From Shewanella sp. SNU WT4 (lineage in GTDB: Bacteria > Pseudomonadota > Gammaproteobacteria > Enterobacterales > Shewanellaceae), in assembly GCF_006494715.1 (NCBI RefSeq), contig NZ_CP041151.1, forward strand, positions 434,001 through 498,000: a DNA stretch of 64,000 nucleotides, read 5' to 3'. Below are positions 17,832-28,874 of this stretch, piece by piece. Under the pieces are notes generated by a model. It was not told the origin of the DNA. It ran no database searches and saw nothing but the letters and a program-made list of their open reading frames with translations. The position numbers and the translations under genes were made by a program. Positions within the stretch are counted from its first letter, which is position 1; each line of letters starts with the position of its first letter.

Positions 17832-18452
17832 TCATTTAATTGTAGATATATAAGTCGATAATGCGTCGATATCTTGAGGAGATAATTTTTTTGCGATATC
17901 ACGCATCATGCCATTCATATCATTATTTCTACTGCCATCATGAAACTTAGTTAGCTGAATTTTGATATAATTAGCATGTTGTCCGGCTAAGCTTGGGAAA
18001 CCGGCTAATGCCATACCATTACCGTCTGGGCCATGACAAGCGATACAGGCAGTTATGCCCCGTGACATATCGCCACCTTTATACAAGGTTTCACCTAATG
18101 CCGGTGTTTCGATGGCTGGATTGGCAGTGATGGTCTGACTAGAGAAATAGGCAGATAAATCCTTTATATCTTCATCAGACAGGGCGGCAGCCATGCTACT
18201 CATGATAGGATCCATGCGGCCATTGGTACCGCCAGTTTGAGAAGCAGTACGGAATTCTTGTAATTGCTTTTGCAAATAGGTGGCATGTTGTTGGGCAATT
18301 TTAGGATACATGTTGATCATGCTGTTGCCGTCAACACCATGGCAGGCAGCACAGGTAATAGATTTGGCTTTGCCCGCCTCAACATTACCTTCAGCAATCG
18401 CAGAGGAAGATATAGTGGCGACTACAGACAGCGCTAGAGCTAACTTTTTCAT
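17832..18452 (-). CDS. Cytochrome c4 (di-heme, periplasmic)
   Basis: 206-aa c-type cytochrome with a signal peptide (about 1-20, ending SSSAIA) and two CxxCH heme sites, Cys34-Cys37-His38 and Cys136-Cys139-His140. Each sits in a cytochrome-c domain with a downstream Met ligand region. This two-domain layout and length are typical of cytochrome c4, which carries electrons to terminal oxidases. Next to engB and polA, as in other Shewanella. It is divergent from engB, with about 160 bp between them for both promoters. Confidence 0.92.
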   Translation of the reverse strand: MKKLALALSVVATISSSAIAEGNVEAGKAKSITCAACHGVDGNSMINMYPKIAQQHATYLQKQLQEFRTASQTGGTNGRMDPIMSSMAAALSDEDIKDLSAYFSSQTITANPAIETPALGETLYKGGDMSRGITACIACHGPDGNGMALAGFPSLAGQHANYIKIQLTKFHDGSRNNDMNGMMRDIAKKLSPQDIDALSTYISTIK

Positions 18453-18610
18453 GGCGTTCCAACTTCTTGTTAGTTTAATGTCCTGGTTCGAGAGACAGTC
18501 GTGTTAAAATGAGCTAACTGTGATCGAGCCTATATTTTACACGAAATTGTGGAAAAGTAAGCAATTCTTCAACTTTTATGACAAAAGTGATGCATCTACT
18601 GGAGTATTAC

Positions 18611-19267
18611 GTGACAGATAATCAAATTGATTTTCGTAAAGCTAAGTTTCTTATCAGCGCTCCTGATATTGCCCACTTAGATAAACATTTACCGGGCGAT
18701 ACCGGTATCGAAATTGCCTTTGCTGGCCGCTCTAACGCCGGTAAGTCGAGCGCGTTAAATGCGCTGACTGAGCAAAAAAGCTTAGCAAGAACCAGTAAGA
18801 CCCCAGGTCGCACTCAATTAATTAACGTGTTTGAGTTAGATGGCTATCGCCGTTTAGTGGATTTGCCGGGTTATGGTTTTGCCCAAGTGCCGTTAGCGCT
18901 GAAGAAAAAGTGGCAACATGCCTTGGGTGAGTACCTGCAGAAACGCGAATGTCTTAGCGGTGTCGTGGTGTTGATGGATATTCGCCACCCACTTAAAGAT
19001 CTTGATATTCAAATGATTGAATGGGCTGTGGAAAGTGAAATCCCAGTATTAACTTTGCTGACTAAATCAGACAAGTTAGCCCAAAGTGCGCGTATGAAGA
19101 CAGTCAATGAAGTGCGTGCCGCCTTAGCTGAGTTCGGTGATTGGGTTAATGTTGAACCATTCTCATCACTTAAAGGCACTGGTAAGCAAAAGGTATTATC
19201 GATTCTGAATGGTTGGTGCCATCCAGAAGGATGGGAAGAGTTTGAGCCAGAAGAGCAACAACTCTAA
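18611..19267 (+). CDS. engB: Ribosome-biogenesis GTPase EngB (YihA/YsxC)
   Basis: Essential GTPase needed for late assembly of the 50S subunit. Motifs are G1 GRSNAGKSS (about 39-47), G2 threonines in [10 protein letters not shown]3 DLPGYG and G4 TKSD. I start at the GTG at 18611 (218 aa), with GGAG 6 bases upstream; the frame is open from an ATG at 18578, but that would add 11 residues not usual in the family. It is followed by a strong terminator. In E. coli engB also lies beside spf and polA. Confidence 0.94.
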   Translation: MTDNQIDFRKAKFLISAPDIAHLDKHLPGDTGIEIAFAGRSNAGKSSALNALTEQKSLARTSKTPGRTQLINVFELDGYRRLVDLPGYGFAQVPLALKKKWQHALGEYLQKRECLSGVVVLMDIRHPLKDLDIQMIEWAVESEIPVLTLLTKSDKLAQSARMKTVNEVRAALAEFGDWVNVEPFSSLKGTGKQKVLSILNGWCHPEGWEEFEPEEQQL

Positions 19268-19286
19268 TCGTTAGCTCTTAAATTAA

Positions 19287-19309
19287 AGTCTGCCGCGGCA
19301 GGCTTTTTT
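19287..19309 (+). terminator. Terminator after engB
   Basis: Stem AGTCTGCC / GGCAGGCT followed by TTTTTT, about 20 bp downstream of the engB stop. Confidence 0.85.
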
Positions 19310-19498
19310 GCCAAAAAAAAGCCGATGACAATAGGGTCAGCGGCATAAAGTTAGCTCTTTTGGGGAGAAGCTAAAATTCAACAAGACTCAAGTTCTGGTG
19401 TTTCACAAATGATTCATTTGTTATCAACAGCGCTTAATGACCACAGCATAACTTGAAATTTAGCGGAATTAAAGTATTTACTCTAATTTTTTCAGGGC

Positions 19499-19607
19499 AA
19501 AAAAAAGCCTCAGCAATACAAAGATTGCTGAGGCGCCAGAATTTGGCTGTTCACTAAAAGTGAAATAAAGGTCTGAAAGATAGAACATCTTAACCTCTGT
19601 ACCCTAC
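19499..19607 (-). ncRNA. spf: Spot 42 small RNA
   Basis: On the minus strand the 5' part GTAGGGTACAGAGGT(T)AAGATG and the following TTCTATCTTTCAGACC match E. coli Spot 42 almost base for base. The 3' end is a 10-bp GC-rich stem (GCCTCAGCAA...) with eight Ts. The predicted length is 109 nt, the same as in E. coli. It lies downstream of polA in the same direction, facing engB, exactly the E. coli arrangement. A TATTAT -10 box sits 7 bases before the 5' end (19615-19620). Spot 42 is an Hfq-dependent regulator of carbon use; in E. coli CRP represses it. Targets here are unknown. Confidence 0.95.
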
Positions 19608-19733
19608 GCCGAGAATAATACTGGATTAATCATATTTTGAAAAACTGTTTTTTGCTCAATGACACAATAATGTGATGCCGATCGCGTCTCTCGCTGTTTT
19701 TATCAGCAGTTTTTGATCTAAAAATTACATAAA

Positions 19734-19770
19734 AAAAGAAGATGTCACCGAATGATGACATCTTCTTTTC
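19734..19770 (-). terminator. Terminator after polA
   Basis: Long stem AAAAGAAGATGTCA / TGACATCTTCTTTT; minus-strand T-run of seven. It lies between polA and Spot 42 and isolates the two. It has A/T-runs on both sides. Confidence 0.8.
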
Positions 19771-19928
19771 ATGAGCTCTTGGGTGAATTTTAATCAATCC
19801 CGTCGCAAGAGCTTGGGATACCTCAAACTGGGTAGCCCTTTTGGAGGGAGCGTTTACCTCACACTTGGTAATTTATTTTCGTAACTTAGTTGCTACGGCA
19901 GGCATCGCAAGTGAAGGCTTGAGTGAGC

Positions 19929-22700
19929 TTAGTGGGCTTCATCCCAGTTATTACCAATACCGGCTTCTGCCAGTAACGGCACATCAAGATTGGCCGCCGT
20001 TGCCATCAATTGGCAAATCTTGTCTTTTAGGGTTTCAGCCTGCGCCGCATCAACTTCAAAGACTAATTCATCGTGAACTTGCATTAGCATGGATATTTCT
20101 CCATGGGTATGCTCGTTAATCCATTGATCGACCGTGATCATGGCACGCTTGATGATATCGGCCGCAGTGCCTTGCATCGGCGCGTTAATTGCGGCGCGTT
20201 CTGCGCCTTGTCGGCGCATGGCGTTACGAGCGTTAATTTCGGGTAAATATAAGCGTCGCCCAAGCAAGGTTGAAACGTAGCCTTGCTCTGCCGCTATGGC
20301 GCGGGTTTCTTCCATATAGCGCAGCACCCCAGGATAGCGGGCAAAATAAGTATCAATATAGGTTTGCGCTTCTGCGCGGGGAATATCTAACTGCTTAGCT
20401 AACCCAAAGGCTGACATACCGTAAATCAAGCCAAAGTTAACTGCTTTCGCGCGGCGTCTTTGCTCTGTGGTGACAGTTTCAAACGCGACATCAAATACTT
20501 CGGCAGCGGTTGCGCGGTGAATATCTTTTCCTTGCGCAAACGCGCTGAGTAAACCGGCATCTTGCGATAAGTGCGCCATGATTCTGAGCTCGATTTGCGA
20601 GTAATCGGCAGCCAGAATTTTTTTACCTTCAGGGGCGATAAATGCCTGGCGAATGCGGCGACCTTCAGCGGTACGAATAGGGATATTTTGTAAGTTAGGC
20701 TCGCTTGACGATAAACGGCCAGTGGCAGCATTGGCTTGATGATAGCTAGTATGCACGCGGCCCGTTTTAGCATTCACCATCATCGGCAGCTTATCGGTAT
20801 AAGTGCTCTTTAACTTAGATAGACTGCGATGTTTTAACAAGATTTTCGGTAGCGGATAATCCAAAGACAGCTCGACTAATACTTCCTCGGCAGTGGATGG
20901 CGCGCCCTTAGGAGTTTTCTTGATGACGGGATAACCCAGCTTTTCAAAGAAGATAGTCTGCAGCTGTTTAGTTGAGCTTAAATTAAACACTTCGCCTGCC
21001 AGTTCATGGGCATCTTGCTCTAACTTATCAATTTTACGGGTTAGCTCTTCACTTTGCTGCGCCAATAATAAGCTGTCAATTAATACGCCGCGACGCTCCA
21101 TGGCTGACAACACAGGAACTAATGGCATTTCTAAGTCGAGCAATACCCTATCTAGACTGGTTTCTTTCGCCAGTCTTGGCCACAAATGCTGATGCAAGCG
21201 CAAGGTGATATCAGCGTCTTCTGCAGCGTAAGTGGCGGCTTGCTCTAATGGAATTTGATTGAAAGTGAGCTGCTTAGCGCCTTTACCGGCAACTTCTTCA
21301 AAACTTATGTTGTTATGACCTAAATACTTGAGGGCCAAGCTATCCATGTCGTGGCGAGTCGCCACTGAGTTAAAGACATAAGACTCGAGCATAGTGTCAA
21401 ATTTAACGCCTTGCAGCGTAATGCCAGCATTAGCGAGCACGCTCATGTCGTATTTTAAATTTTGCCCGACTTTATGAATGGCTGGGTCTTCCAATAGCGG
21501 CTTAAGCTGGGCTAATACTTGCTGCTTATCTAACTGAGTCGGCGCGCCTTCATAATCATGGCCTAATGGCAGATAAGCAGCTTCGCCCGCGGTAATCGCA
21601 AAGGATAATCCCACCAACTGAGCTTGCATATAATCAAGGCTAGTGGTTTCTGTATCTATGGCGACAAGCTCTGCTTGCTTGATTTTTTCAATCCAAGTAT
21701 CAAGCTGCGCTTGGGTTAATAAGGTTTCATATTGAGTAGTGATGATAGGTGCGACTTCAGCTTCTTCAGCAGCTGTTGCTAGCGCCACAGCGCTGGCACT
21801 AGTTGATGTAGGCGGGCGCGTATCGAGCACTTCAGCCAACCAGCGCTTAAATTCCATGTCAGTAAAATACTGAGCTAAGGCTTGCTTGTCTTCATCTTGG
21901 CGCTCAAGTTGCTGCCAAGTTTGCTCCATAGGAACATCTATTTTAATGGTGGCAAGCTCATAAGACAGTTGCAGCATAGCGGCGTTGTCTTTGATTTTGG
22001 CGGGCATAGTTTTAGCGCCGCGAAAACCAAGGGTTGCCACAGCATCTGGGTCGCGCAGCAGGTTAGCGACACTGCCGGCACCAGTAATAAGGGCTACTGC
22101 CGTTTTTTCACCGACGCCAGGTAAGCCTGGAATGTTATCAGCCTTATCACCCATTAATGCCAGCAAATCTATGATCCTATCGGGACCCACGCCAAATTTT
22201 TCAGTGACTTCGAGCGGTCCCATCACAGTATCTGTCATGGTGTTAATGAGGATGACGTTGTCGCTGACTAACTGCGCCATGTCTTTATCGCCAGTACTAA
22301 TAAGCGTGGCACGACCTTCGGCACAAGCTTGCGAGGCTAAGGTGCCAATCACATCGTCCGCTTCAACACCTGTGATAGAAATCAGCGGTAAGCCCATGGC
22401 TTTAATAATTTTATGTAACGGCTCTATTTGGCTGCGCAAATCATCAGGCATAGGCGGGCGCTGCGCCTTGTATTCGCTATACATGTCGTTACGAAAGGTT
22501 TTGCCTTTGGCATCAAACACTACCGCTATGTGCGAAGGCGAATATTGGCGCAATAAGCTTCTAAGCATATTAACGACACCATAGACGGCGCCAGTAGCTT
22601 CCCCTTTGGAGTTAGTAAGATGCGGCGGAGCATAATAGGCGCGATAAAGATAAGAAGAACCGTCGATTAAGACCAGGGGATTGTCGCTGATGGTAGCCAT
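19929..22700 (-). CDS. polA: DNA polymerase I, PolA
   Basis: Fills gaps in repair and removes Okazaki primers. Three domains in order: 5'-3' exonuclease (about 1-290, [16 protein letters not shown] at the start, acidic cluster EADDVIGT), 3'-5' proofreading exonuclease (about 320-510; [11 protein letters not shown] carries the catalytic Asp/Glu) and the polymerase domain (DYSQIELR motif [17 protein letters not shown] fingers helix; HDELVFEV motif C). All catalytic residues appear intact. I use the ATG at 22700 (923 aa); in-frame starts exist at 22718 and 22736 and none has a clear Shine-Dalgarno. The upstream 530 bp are unusual (see 22860-23040). Confidence 0.95.
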   Translation of the reverse strand: MATISDNPLVLIDGSSYLYRAYYAPPHLTNSKGEATGAVYGVVNMLRSLLRQYSPSHIAVVFDAKGKTFRNDMYSEYKAQRPPMPDDLRSQIEPLHKIIKAMGLPLISITGVEADDVIGTLASQACAEGRATLISTGDKDMAQLVSDNVILINTMTDTVMGPLEVTEKFGVGPDRIIDLLALMGDKADNIPGLPGVGEKTAVALITGAGSVANLLRDPDAVATLGFRGAKTMPAKIKDNAAMLQLSYELATIKIDVPMEQTWQQLERQDEDKQALAQYFTDMEFKRWLAEVLDTRPPTSTSASAVALATAAEEAEVAPIITTQYETLLTQAQLDTWIEKIKQAELVAIDTETTSLDYMQAQLVGLSFAITAGEAAYLPLGHDYEGAPTQLDKQQVLAQLKPLLEDPAIHKVGQNLKYDMSVLANAGITLQGVKFDTMLESYVFNSVATRHDMDSLALKYLGHNNISFEEVAGKGAKQLTFNQIPLEQAATYAAEDADITLRLHQHLWPRLAKETSLDRVLLDLEMPLVPVLSAMERRGVLIDSLLLAQQSEELTRKIDKLEQDAHELAGEVFNLSSTKQLQTIFFEKLGYPVIKKTPKGAPSTAEEVLVELSLDYPLPKILLKHRSLSKLKSTYTDKLPMMVNAKTGRVHTSYHQANAATGRLSSSEPNLQNIPIRTAEGRRIRQAFIAPEGKKILAADYSQIELRIMAHLSQDAGLLSAFAQGKDIHRATAAEVFDVAFETVTTEQRRRAKAVNFGLIYGMSAFGLAKQLDIPRAEAQTYIDTYFARYPGVLRYMEETRAIAAEQGYVSTLLGRRLYLPEINARNAMRRQGAERAAINAPMQGTAADIIKRAMITVDQWINEHTHGEISMLMQVHDELVFEVDAAQAETLKDKICQLMATAANLDVPLLAEAGIGNNWDEAH

Positions 22701-22859
22701 GTTGATATCGTGTGTCATTGCAAATGAAGTAAGCATGCCACATTGACAACCAATAGGCGAGTTAGCAAATCTTCGCGGTGCATAAGTTAATTTTGAGGTA
22801 AATCTTAGGCTTGAAAAACGAACAGCTGAGTATGAAATTCAGACAGTGCTAAAAAAGGT

Positions 22860-23040
22860 GATTAGCTGTGGATAACTCTGTGAATCAAAATGATCTATAT
22901 GGGAATAACCGATCGGATCGGAAAAGGGCGGTTTTGTAAGTCATTGAAAATAATGTGGTAAATAAAATTCTGTGAGATCAGATCAAATTTATTTAAAACA
23001 TCTTGAATTGTGGATTTTTTTGTTAGACAGAAAAAATATC
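22860..23040. other. Origin-like intergenic cluster upstream of polA (DnaA box, clustered GATC, AT-rich)
   Basis: The 500-bp gap between polA and glpG contains a perfect DnaA box (TGTGGATAA, 22867-22875), a one-mismatch box (TGTGAATCA, 22880-22888), a weaker one (TGTGGATTT, about 23009-23017), five GATC sites within 22892-22984, and an AT-rich stretch next to them. The box context CTGTGGATAACTCTGT also matches the E. coli oriC R4 region. No gene is seen. This could be polA promoter control by DnaA/SeqA, a DnaA-titration site, or an origin-like remnant. Confidence 0.4.
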
Positions 23041-23236
23041 TGCGCTAAAAGTCATCAATTTAAGCCAGTTAGAAACAGGATTTATAACTTAGCATGTTTT
23101 TTAAACTGAGCAATCGATTTGTGATGGAGTTGTTAAAATACTTGGTTATATTGATGCCGACCTTATGCTAAATAGGGCTAAGGTCGACAAGCTGTGTGCT
23201 AGGTAATGGTTATATGTTGCGACTAACGCGAATTGG

Positions 23237-24079
23237 CTAGCGGGAATGAGACTGGCGGCGGCTATCAAATAAGCCTTGAGCAATACCAACCAGCAATCCG
23301 CCGACATGGGCGCCGTTAGCAATGGATAAGCCAAAGGCATCGGTGAAGCCTAATACTAGCCAAATCATCATAAAGCCCATAAACGAATTTTGCAGAGCAA
23401 TGCCAGCTTCGGGTTTACGAATTCCCATTACATAGGTGTAGCCAGCTAACGCATAGACCACGCCTGACAGGCCGCCAAAATTGGGGCCTTGTAGTAGATA
23501 TTGCAGCACATTGGGCAGGGTGCCGGCTACCAGTAAAATCAGTAGCAGTTTGCCACTACCTAATTGCTGCTCGATTTTGCCGCCTAGGTACCACCACCAT
23601 AATAAGTTGAATATGATGTGCATGGCGGAAAAATGAATGAGGCTAGGAGTAAATACTCGCCAGAACTCATCAAGTCCTGCGCTTGGGGTGACGCCAAAAA
23701 AGCCTAAGTGGGTAAATAAGGTATCGGCAAAGCCGAGATTCCAAGCGCCAAAAATAACAATACAGATAGCGAGAATGCTAAGGGTTAGCGGTCCGCTGGT
23801 GCTTATGACTTCGGCCAGTAACTGCTTAATGGGCTTACCATAATTCAAATTGCTATGGGTGCTGCCGTACTGCCAGGAGGCTTGCAAGTATTTGTCATCA
23901 TTGGGATGAGCAATAAAGTTTTGGTACTCAGCTTCCGCCTTGGCAAAATCGCTGGCATCCACCAACAACTGCACTTGCATGCCTTCATCACGCATCTGGC
24001 AAACTACACCTTGGCTTTTAAGGTAATCAATCAGCGCTTGGGCAGCCCGGGCGTTAGGTAAGTGACCAAAAATCATCAT
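23237..24079 (-). CDS. glpG: Rhomboid intramembrane serine protease, GlpG
   Basis: Cleaves membrane-spanning helices inside the bilayer. An N-terminal cytoplasmic domain of about 85 residues is followed by six membrane helices. The catalytic pair is Ser205 in GLSGVVYAL and His258 in NGAHVGGL (numbered from this start); the family's HxxxN in the second helix is present as HIIFN. I start at the ATG at 24079, which overlaps the glpE stop as ATGA, rather than an upstream TTG. It is cotranscribed with glpE; here the pair is not beside glpD or glpR. Confidence 0.93.
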   Translation of the reverse strand: MMIFGHLPNARAAQALIDYLKSQGVVCQMRDEGMQVQLLVDASDFAKAEAEYQNFIAHPNDDKYLQASWQYGSTHSNLNYGKPIKQLLAEVISTSGPLTLSILAICIVIFGAWNLGFADTLFTHLGFFGVTPSAGLDEFWRVFTPSLIHFSAMHIIFNLLWWWYLGGKIEQQLGSGKLLLILLVAGTLPNVLQYLLQGPNFGGLSGVVYALAGYTYVMGIRKPEAGIALQNSFMGFMMIWLVLGFTDAFGLSIANGAHVGGLLVGIAQGLFDSRRQSHSR

Positions 24080-24381
24080 AAGTTCGCTGCCTGCCAAGCG
24101 CTAAAGCCGCCATCGAGACTATAGACTTGATCAAAGCCTTGCTCGCTTAGGTAGTTAGCGGCATTTTGGCTGCTCATGCCGTGATAACAAACAACGACTA
24201 GCGGCGCGTCCAAATCGGCTTGCTGAATATAATCCACCAGATTGTCATTGGTAAGGTTAACGGCCGCTGGGATATGCGCTTGCTCAAAGCTTGCTGAGTC
24301 ACGAATATCAACAATCTGTAACTGTGGATCTTGTTGCTGCATCGCGCGCAGCATGCCGAGATCCATATGGGTAAAAGACAT
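24076..24381 (-). CDS. glpE: Single-domain thiosulfate sulfurtransferase (rhodanese), GlpE
   Basis: 101-aa rhodanese that moves sulfane sulfur from thiosulfate to cyanide or thioredoxin. The active-site Cys65 lies in the loop CYHGMSS, the short GlpE-type loop. I start at the ATG at 24381 with GGAG about 6 bases upstream; the frame stays open into the 3' end of tdh, but that extension is not part of the family. It overlaps glpG by 4 bases and begins about 40 bp after tdh on the same strand. Confidence 0.92.
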   Translation of the reverse strand: MSFTHMDLGMLRAMQQQDPQLQIVDIRDSASFEQAHIPAAVNLTNDNLVDYIQQADLDAPLVVVCYHGMSSQNAANYLSEQGFDQVYSLDGGFSAWQAANL

Positions 24382-24422
24382 ATACACTCCGAAAAAAATG
24401 GCGGGCAGACCCGCCATCATAA

Positions 24423-25448
24423 TTATGACCAGTCGAGGATCACTTTTCCTGATTGGCCAGAACACATGGCATCAAAGCCTTGTTGGAAATCATCAATGGC
24501 AAAATGGTGGGTGAGAATAGGGCTAATATCGAGACCTGATTGAATTAAGCTTGCCATCTTGTACCAGGTTTCAAACATCTCACGGCCATAAATGCCTTTA
24601 ATCACTAGGCCTTTAAAGATGACCTTGCTCCAATCAATGGCCATATTGCCACTAGGAATACCTAGCATCGCAATCTTACCGCCGTGATTGATGGTATCAA
24701 GCATGGCGTGGAAGGCTGATGGTACGCCAGACATCTCTAAGCCGACATCAAAGCCTTCGGTCATGCCAAGTTCGGCCATGACAGTTTTTAAGTCTTCATT
24801 AGCGACATTGACTGCGCGAGTGGCTCCCATTTTACGGGCTAACTCAAGGCGGTATTCGTTCACATCGGTAATGACCACATGACGGGCGCCAACGTGGCGA
24901 CATACGGCCGCGGCCATAATTCCAATGGGGCCAGCGCCTGTGATCAATACATCTTCGCCAACCAGATCAAAAGATAAGGCGGTATGCACAGCGTTACCTA
25001 GGGGATCGAAAATTGCGGCCATATCATCGCTGATATCATCAGGAATTTTGAAGGCGTTAAAGGCTGGGATCACTAAGTATTCGGCAAAAGATCCTTGGCG
25101 ATTGACGCCAACGCCAGTGGTGTTGCGGCATAAGTGGGTGCGACCAGCACGGCAATTGCGGCAGTAACCACAAGTAATATGGCCTTCACCTGAGACGCGA
25201 TCGCCAATGTTAAAGCCGCGAACCTCTTGGCCCATGCCTACCACTTCACCGACATATTCATGGCCGACGATCATAGGGACAGGAATGGTTTTTTGTGACC
25301 ATTCATCCCACTTATAGATGTGCACGTCGGTACCACAAATGGCGGTTTTGCGAATTTTGATCAAGAGATCGTTGTGTCCCACTTCAGGCATGGGAGCTTC
25401 AACCTGCCAGATACCTTCTTTAGGATGTAACTTGCTGAGAGCTTTCAT
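24423..25448 (-). CDS. tdh: L-threonine 3-dehydrogenase, Tdh
   Basis: NAD-dependent zinc dehydrogenase that oxidises L-threonine to 2-amino-3-ketobutyrate. Medium-chain alcohol-dehydrogenase fold of 341 aa, full length. Catalytic-zinc ligands are Cys38 ([10 protein letters not shown]) and the His/Glu of GHEYVGEVV; four structural-zinc cysteines lie at about 93-107 ([15 protein letters not shown]). The Rossmann motif is [10 protein letters not shown]. It is 8 bp behind kbl, which acts next in the same pathway, so the two form one operon. Confidence 0.96.
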   Translation of the reverse strand: MKALSKLHPKEGIWQVEAPMPEVGHNDLLIKIRKTAICGTDVHIYKWDEWSQKTIPVPMIVGHEYVGEVVGMGQEVRGFNIGDRVSGEGHITCGYCRNCRAGRTHLCRNTTGVGVNRQGSFAEYLVIPAFNAFKIPDDISDDMAAIFDPLGNAVHTALSFDLVGEDVLITGAGPIGIMAAAVCRHVGARHVVITDVNEYRLELARKMGATRAVNVANEDLKTVMAELGMTEGFDVGLEMSGVPSAFHAMLDTINHGGKIAMLGIPSGNMAIDWSKVIFKGLVIKGIYGREMFETWYKMASLIQSGLDISPILTHHFAIDDFQQGFDAMCSGQSGKVILDWS

Positions 25449-25456
25449 AATAATCC

Positions 25457-26650
25457 TTATATGATGCCTAATTCTTTACCTATACGAGTAAATGCTTCAA
25501 TCGCTTGATCGAGTTGTGCTTGGGTGTGAGCCGCCGACATTTGGGTGCGAATTCGTGCTTGGCCTTTAGGCACTACCGGATAGGAGAAGCCCACCACATA
25601 GATATTTTCTTGCAGTAATCGATTCGAGAACTCAGAAGCAAGTTTAGCATCGCCTATCATCACAGGAATAATGGCGTGATCGGCGCCGCCTAAGCTAAAG
25701 CCCGCCGCTGACATATGCTCGCGGAAATAACGGCTGTTATCCCATACCGATTGACGCAAGGCTTGGCCTGATTTCAGCATGTCGAGCACTTGAATCGAGG
25801 CATGTACTATGGCCGGCGCTAATGAGTTAGAGAACAAATACGGACGCGAGCGCTGGCGTAACCAATCAATGACTTCTTTCTTGCCTGCAGTAAAGCCGCC
25901 AGAAGCGCCGCCCATGGCCTTACCTAAAGTCCCGGTAATTATGTCGACTCGGCTCATGACTTGGCAGTGTTCATGGGTGCCGCGGCCATTTTCGCCGATA
26001 AAGCCGACCGCATGGGAATCATCCACCATGACCAAGGCGCCATATTTATCGGCCAGATCGCACACACCTTGCAAGTTGGCAATAACGCCATCCATAGAAA
26101 ACACGCCATCGGTGGCGATTAAGATGTGACGCGCGCCTGCGGCTTGGGCCGCTTGCAATTGTTGTTCTAAATCTGCCATGTCGTTATTGGCATAACGAAA
26201 GCGTTTAGCTTTACATAAACGCACACCATCAATAATAGAGGCATGGTTTAGAGCGTCGGAAATAATCGCATCTTCAGCTCCCAATAAGGTTTCAAATAAA
26301 CCGGCGTTGGCATCAAAGCATGACGAATAGAGGATGGTGTCTTCCATGCCTAAAAATTCACTGAGCTCGGTTTCTAACTGCTTATGAATATCTTGGGTAC
26401 CGCAGATAAAGCGCACTGAAGCCATACCAAAACCGTGGGAATCTAAACCCTGTTTGGCAGCGCTAATCAACTTAGGGTGATTGGCTAGACCAAGGTAGTT
26501 ATTGGCACAGAAATTAATGACTTGCTTGCTATTCACTTGAATGGCGGTTTGCTGAGGCGAGGCAATGATGCGCTCGCTCTTATAGAGGCCTTCAGCCTTT
26601 ACATCTTGGATTTGCTGTTGAATTTGCTCGAAAAAAGAAGGTGCTGCCAC
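25457..26650 (-). CDS. kbl: Glycine C-acetyltransferase (2-amino-3-ketobutyrate CoA ligase), Kbl
   Basis: PLP enzyme that cleaves 2-amino-3-ketobutyrate with CoA to glycine and acetyl-CoA. It is an alpha-oxoamine synthase of 397 aa. The PLP lysine lies in [14 protein letters not shown] (about residue 243), the substrate-binding N-terminal region reads [14 protein letters not shown], and the conserved DDSHAVGF supports the family. First gene of the kbl-tdh threonine-degradation operon; the product of Tdh is unstable, so tight coupling makes sense. Confidence 0.96.
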   Translation of the reverse strand: MAAPSFFEQIQQQIQDVKAEGLYKSERIIASPQQTAIQVNSKQVINFCANNYLGLANHPKLISAAKQGLDSHGFGMASVRFICGTQDIHKQLETELSEFLGMEDTILYSSCFDANAGLFETLLGAEDAIISDALNHASIIDGVRLCKAKRFRYANNDMADLEQQLQAAQAAGARHILIATDGVFSMDGVIANLQGVCDLADKYGALVMVDDSHAVGFIGENGRGTHEHCQVMSRVDIITGTLGKAMGGASGGFTAGKKEVIDWLRQRSRPYLFSNSLAPAIVHASIQVLDMLKSGQALRQSVWDNSRYFREHMSAAGFSLGGADHAIIPVMIGDAKLASEFSNRLLQENIYVVGFSYPVVPKGQARIRTQMSAAHTQAQLDQAIEAFTRIGKELGII

Positions 26651-26810
26651 GAAAATCTCCTTGGGTACTTATTTTGATAGTTGGAGTTGTTGGCATTTTA
26701 ACCTTAATTACCGCGCCGCTGCAGTGATTTTTGTGCCACTTAAGGTAGCAAGTTCACGCCCATAGGGTTTGCTAGTGTGACGCATGTCAATAAATCAGTC
26801 GCTAGGGCCA

Positions 26811-27452
26811 TTAAGGCTTGAGGGTTAACTCACGATAATGCCGCTCCATCCGCTCAAAGGTTTCTAATGAGGCGGGCATGGCGTAGCCTTTAAAAATCAT
26901 TAATACCCGTAGCAGGCCCTCATACAAAGTCGATTTACTGATTTGATGGGTGCTTGATTGCGTGAGTTGATAGCCAATCCATGAGCTCACTATCATCTTT
27001 ACTGTGTCAGCTAATTCAATCACTTTGCCAGTTTCTATATTCAGAAAACCATCTTGGCATAATTGGCTTAATACTTGGCTTGAACGCTGCAATACTGATT
27101 GCTGCGCTTTAAGATAGCGGCGTTTGAGGGCTTCATCGCGGCTCAGAATGTCGGCTAAGTTGGCGTAGATAAAGCGAAATTGCCACATGGTATAAAACAT
27201 GGCATCAAAGTATTTTAGTAATAGTTCAATATTGACGGGCTGATCGACATAGGGCTGAAACCCTTGCTCTAAATGATCTTCGTACAGGCTGAAGATAGAG
27301 CGAATGATGTCTTCCTTGTTGCGAAAGTGGTAATACAAGTTGCCAGGGCTAATGCTTAAGTGGGCGGCAATATGATTGGTGCTAGTGGCGCGCTCGCCGT
27401 GTTCATTGAACAACTCAAGACTGGCTAGAATAATTTTATCGCGCGTTTTCAT
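26811..27452 (-). CDS. TetR-family transcriptional regulator
   Basis: 213 aa. The N-terminal DNA-binding domain (about 1-55) is a clear TetR helix-turn-helix: ILASLELFNEHG, then SISPGNLYYHFRNKEDI. The all-helical C-terminal part is a ligand/dimer domain that I place with the general TetR repressors, without a known ligand. It is divergent from waaA with 123 bp between, and follows the kbl promoter region. A target among neighbouring genes or itself is possible but not shown. Confidence 0.85.
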   Translation of the reverse strand: MKTRDKIILASLELFNEHGERATSTNHIAAHLSISPGNLYYHFRNKEDIIRSIFSLYEDHLEQGFQPYVDQPVNIELLLKYFDAMFYTMWQFRFIYANLADILSRDEALKRRYLKAQQSVLQRSSQVLSQLCQDGFLNIETGKVIELADTVKMIVSSWIGYQLTQSSTHQISKSTLYEGLLRVLMIFKGYAMPASLETFERMERHYRELTLKP

Positions 27453-27575
27453 GAGTTCCCCTAAGGATTAACTGCTTAACCTAATTACCTTTTGCGACCT
27501 TGAGATGCTCGGCGCAGCTTTATGTTAACATTGGCATTAAGGCCCAAGCAAAATCGATTTTAAGCATAAATTCAT

Positions 27576-28853
27576 ATGAACCGAACGCTGTATTCCATTC
27601 TCGTCACCTTGCTGACGCCATTATTGGTCGTGTATTTATTACTGCGGTCACGCAAAGACCCTAGCTACAGGCTGCGCTGGGGCGAGCGTTTTGGTGTAAC
27701 GCGCCTGTTGCCATCTCAAGTATTAATTCATTCAGTGTCGATGGGCGAAACCTTAGCGGCTGTGCCCTTGATTCGGCAATTATTAAGCGCTTATCCGGGC
27801 TATCGATTGACGTTAACGACCTCAAGCCCAGCGGGGTCGGCGCAAGTGCTAAAAGCGTTCGCGGCGGAAATTCAGCAAGGGCGAGTGCAGCATGTGTATT
27901 TGCCTTTTGATATTCCGCTAGCTATTCATAGGTTTATAAAACAGTTGGCGCCTAAGCTCGTGATCATTATGGAAACTGAGTTGTGGCCTAATTTAATCCA
28001 TTACAGTCACCAAGCGGGCGCCAAAGTGGTGCTTGCCAATGGGCGACTTTCTGAAAAATCAGCGCAAAAATACCATAAACAAATAACGCTAGTGGCACCT
28101 ATGCTCAAGCAATTAGCCGCCATAGCGGTGCAAACCCCCGCAGAAGCCGAGCGTTTTATCGAACTTGGGGTAAAGGATGAGCGCATTAGCGTTTGTGGCA
28201 GTTTAAAATTTGATTTGAACATAGATGCCAAGCGTCAAGCGGCTTCGGCGGAATTGCGTCGCCATTGGCAAAAAGATAAGGCGCCGGTATGGGTGGCAGG
28301 GAGTGTTCATCCCGGTGAATTTGCCGCCATGATAGAAGCGCATCAGTTAGTGCTAGCTCAGTATCCTGCAGCCTTGATGATTTTAGTGCCGCGCCATCCA
28401 GAGCAATTTGCACTAGCGGCTCAAACCTTGGCGGCCGCGGGTTTTAAGGTAGCGCGGCGTAGCCAGCAAACGGACATCACAGCGCACACGCAAGTGCTGC
28501 TGGGCGATACCATGGGAGAATTACTGGATTTATATGGCTGCGGCGATCAAGCCTTTGTTGGTGGCAGTTTAATTGTCCATGGTGGCCATAATCCGCTGGA
28601 GCCAGCAGCCCTTGGGCTGGCCGTGTATATGGGGCCTAACTATCGTGACTTTTTAGAGATAGGCCAACTGCTACAAGATGCCCATAATTTAACGGTAGTT
28701 AGTTCGGGGGAGGCTTTAGGGCAGGCGTTATTAGCCAAAATAGCCAATCCAGCCCTAAGACAACAAGCAGGGGATGCTGGCCTTAGTGTGTTAGCGCAAA
28801 ATCGCGGCGCTTTAGATAAGCAGCTTGCGCTTATCAAGCAGCTTAGTGCTTAA
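27576..28853 (+). CDS. waaA: Kdo transferase, WaaA (KdtA)
   Basis: Transfers 3-deoxy-D-manno-octulosonic acid (Kdo) from CMP-Kdo to lipid A, starting the LPS inner core at the inner membrane. GT30 family, 425 aa, with one N-terminal membrane anchor (about 4-22), then HSVSMGE near residue 56, IIMETELWPN, VWVAGSVHPGE and GGSLIVHGGHNPLEPAALG, all WaaA hallmarks. Beside it lies kdkA: in organisms with that kinase WaaA usually adds one Kdo, which is then phosphorylated. Marks the start of the surface-sugar island. Confidence 0.95.
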   Translation: MNRTLYSILVTLLTPLLVVYLLLRSRKDPSYRLRWGERFGVTRLLPSQVLIHSVSMGETLAAVPLIRQLLSAYPGYRLTLTTSSPAGSAQVLKAFAAEIQQGRVQHVYLPFDIPLAIHRFIKQLAPKLVIIMETELWPNLIHYSHQAGAKVVLANGRLSEKSAQKYHKQITLVAPMLKQLAAIAVQTPAEAERFIELGVKDERISVCGSLKFDLNIDAKRQAASAELRRHWQKDKAPVWVAGSVHPGEFAAMIEAHQLVLAQYPAALMILVPRHPEQFALAAQTLAAAGFKVARRSQQTDITAHTQVLLGDTMGELLDLYGCGDQAFVGGSLIVHGGHNPLEPAALGLAVYMGPNYRDFLEIGQLLQDAHNLTVVSSGEALGQALLAKIANPALRQQAGDAGLSVLAQNRGALDKQLALIKQLSA

Positions 28854-28874
28854 GCTGCTAATAGCATTAATCAT

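Noticed and set aside
22860..23040. Calling the polA upstream region the chromosomal oriC
   Set aside because: Genes normally beside gamma-proteobacterial oriC (mnmG, mioC, dnaA, rpmH) are absent; only one perfect DnaA box is present.
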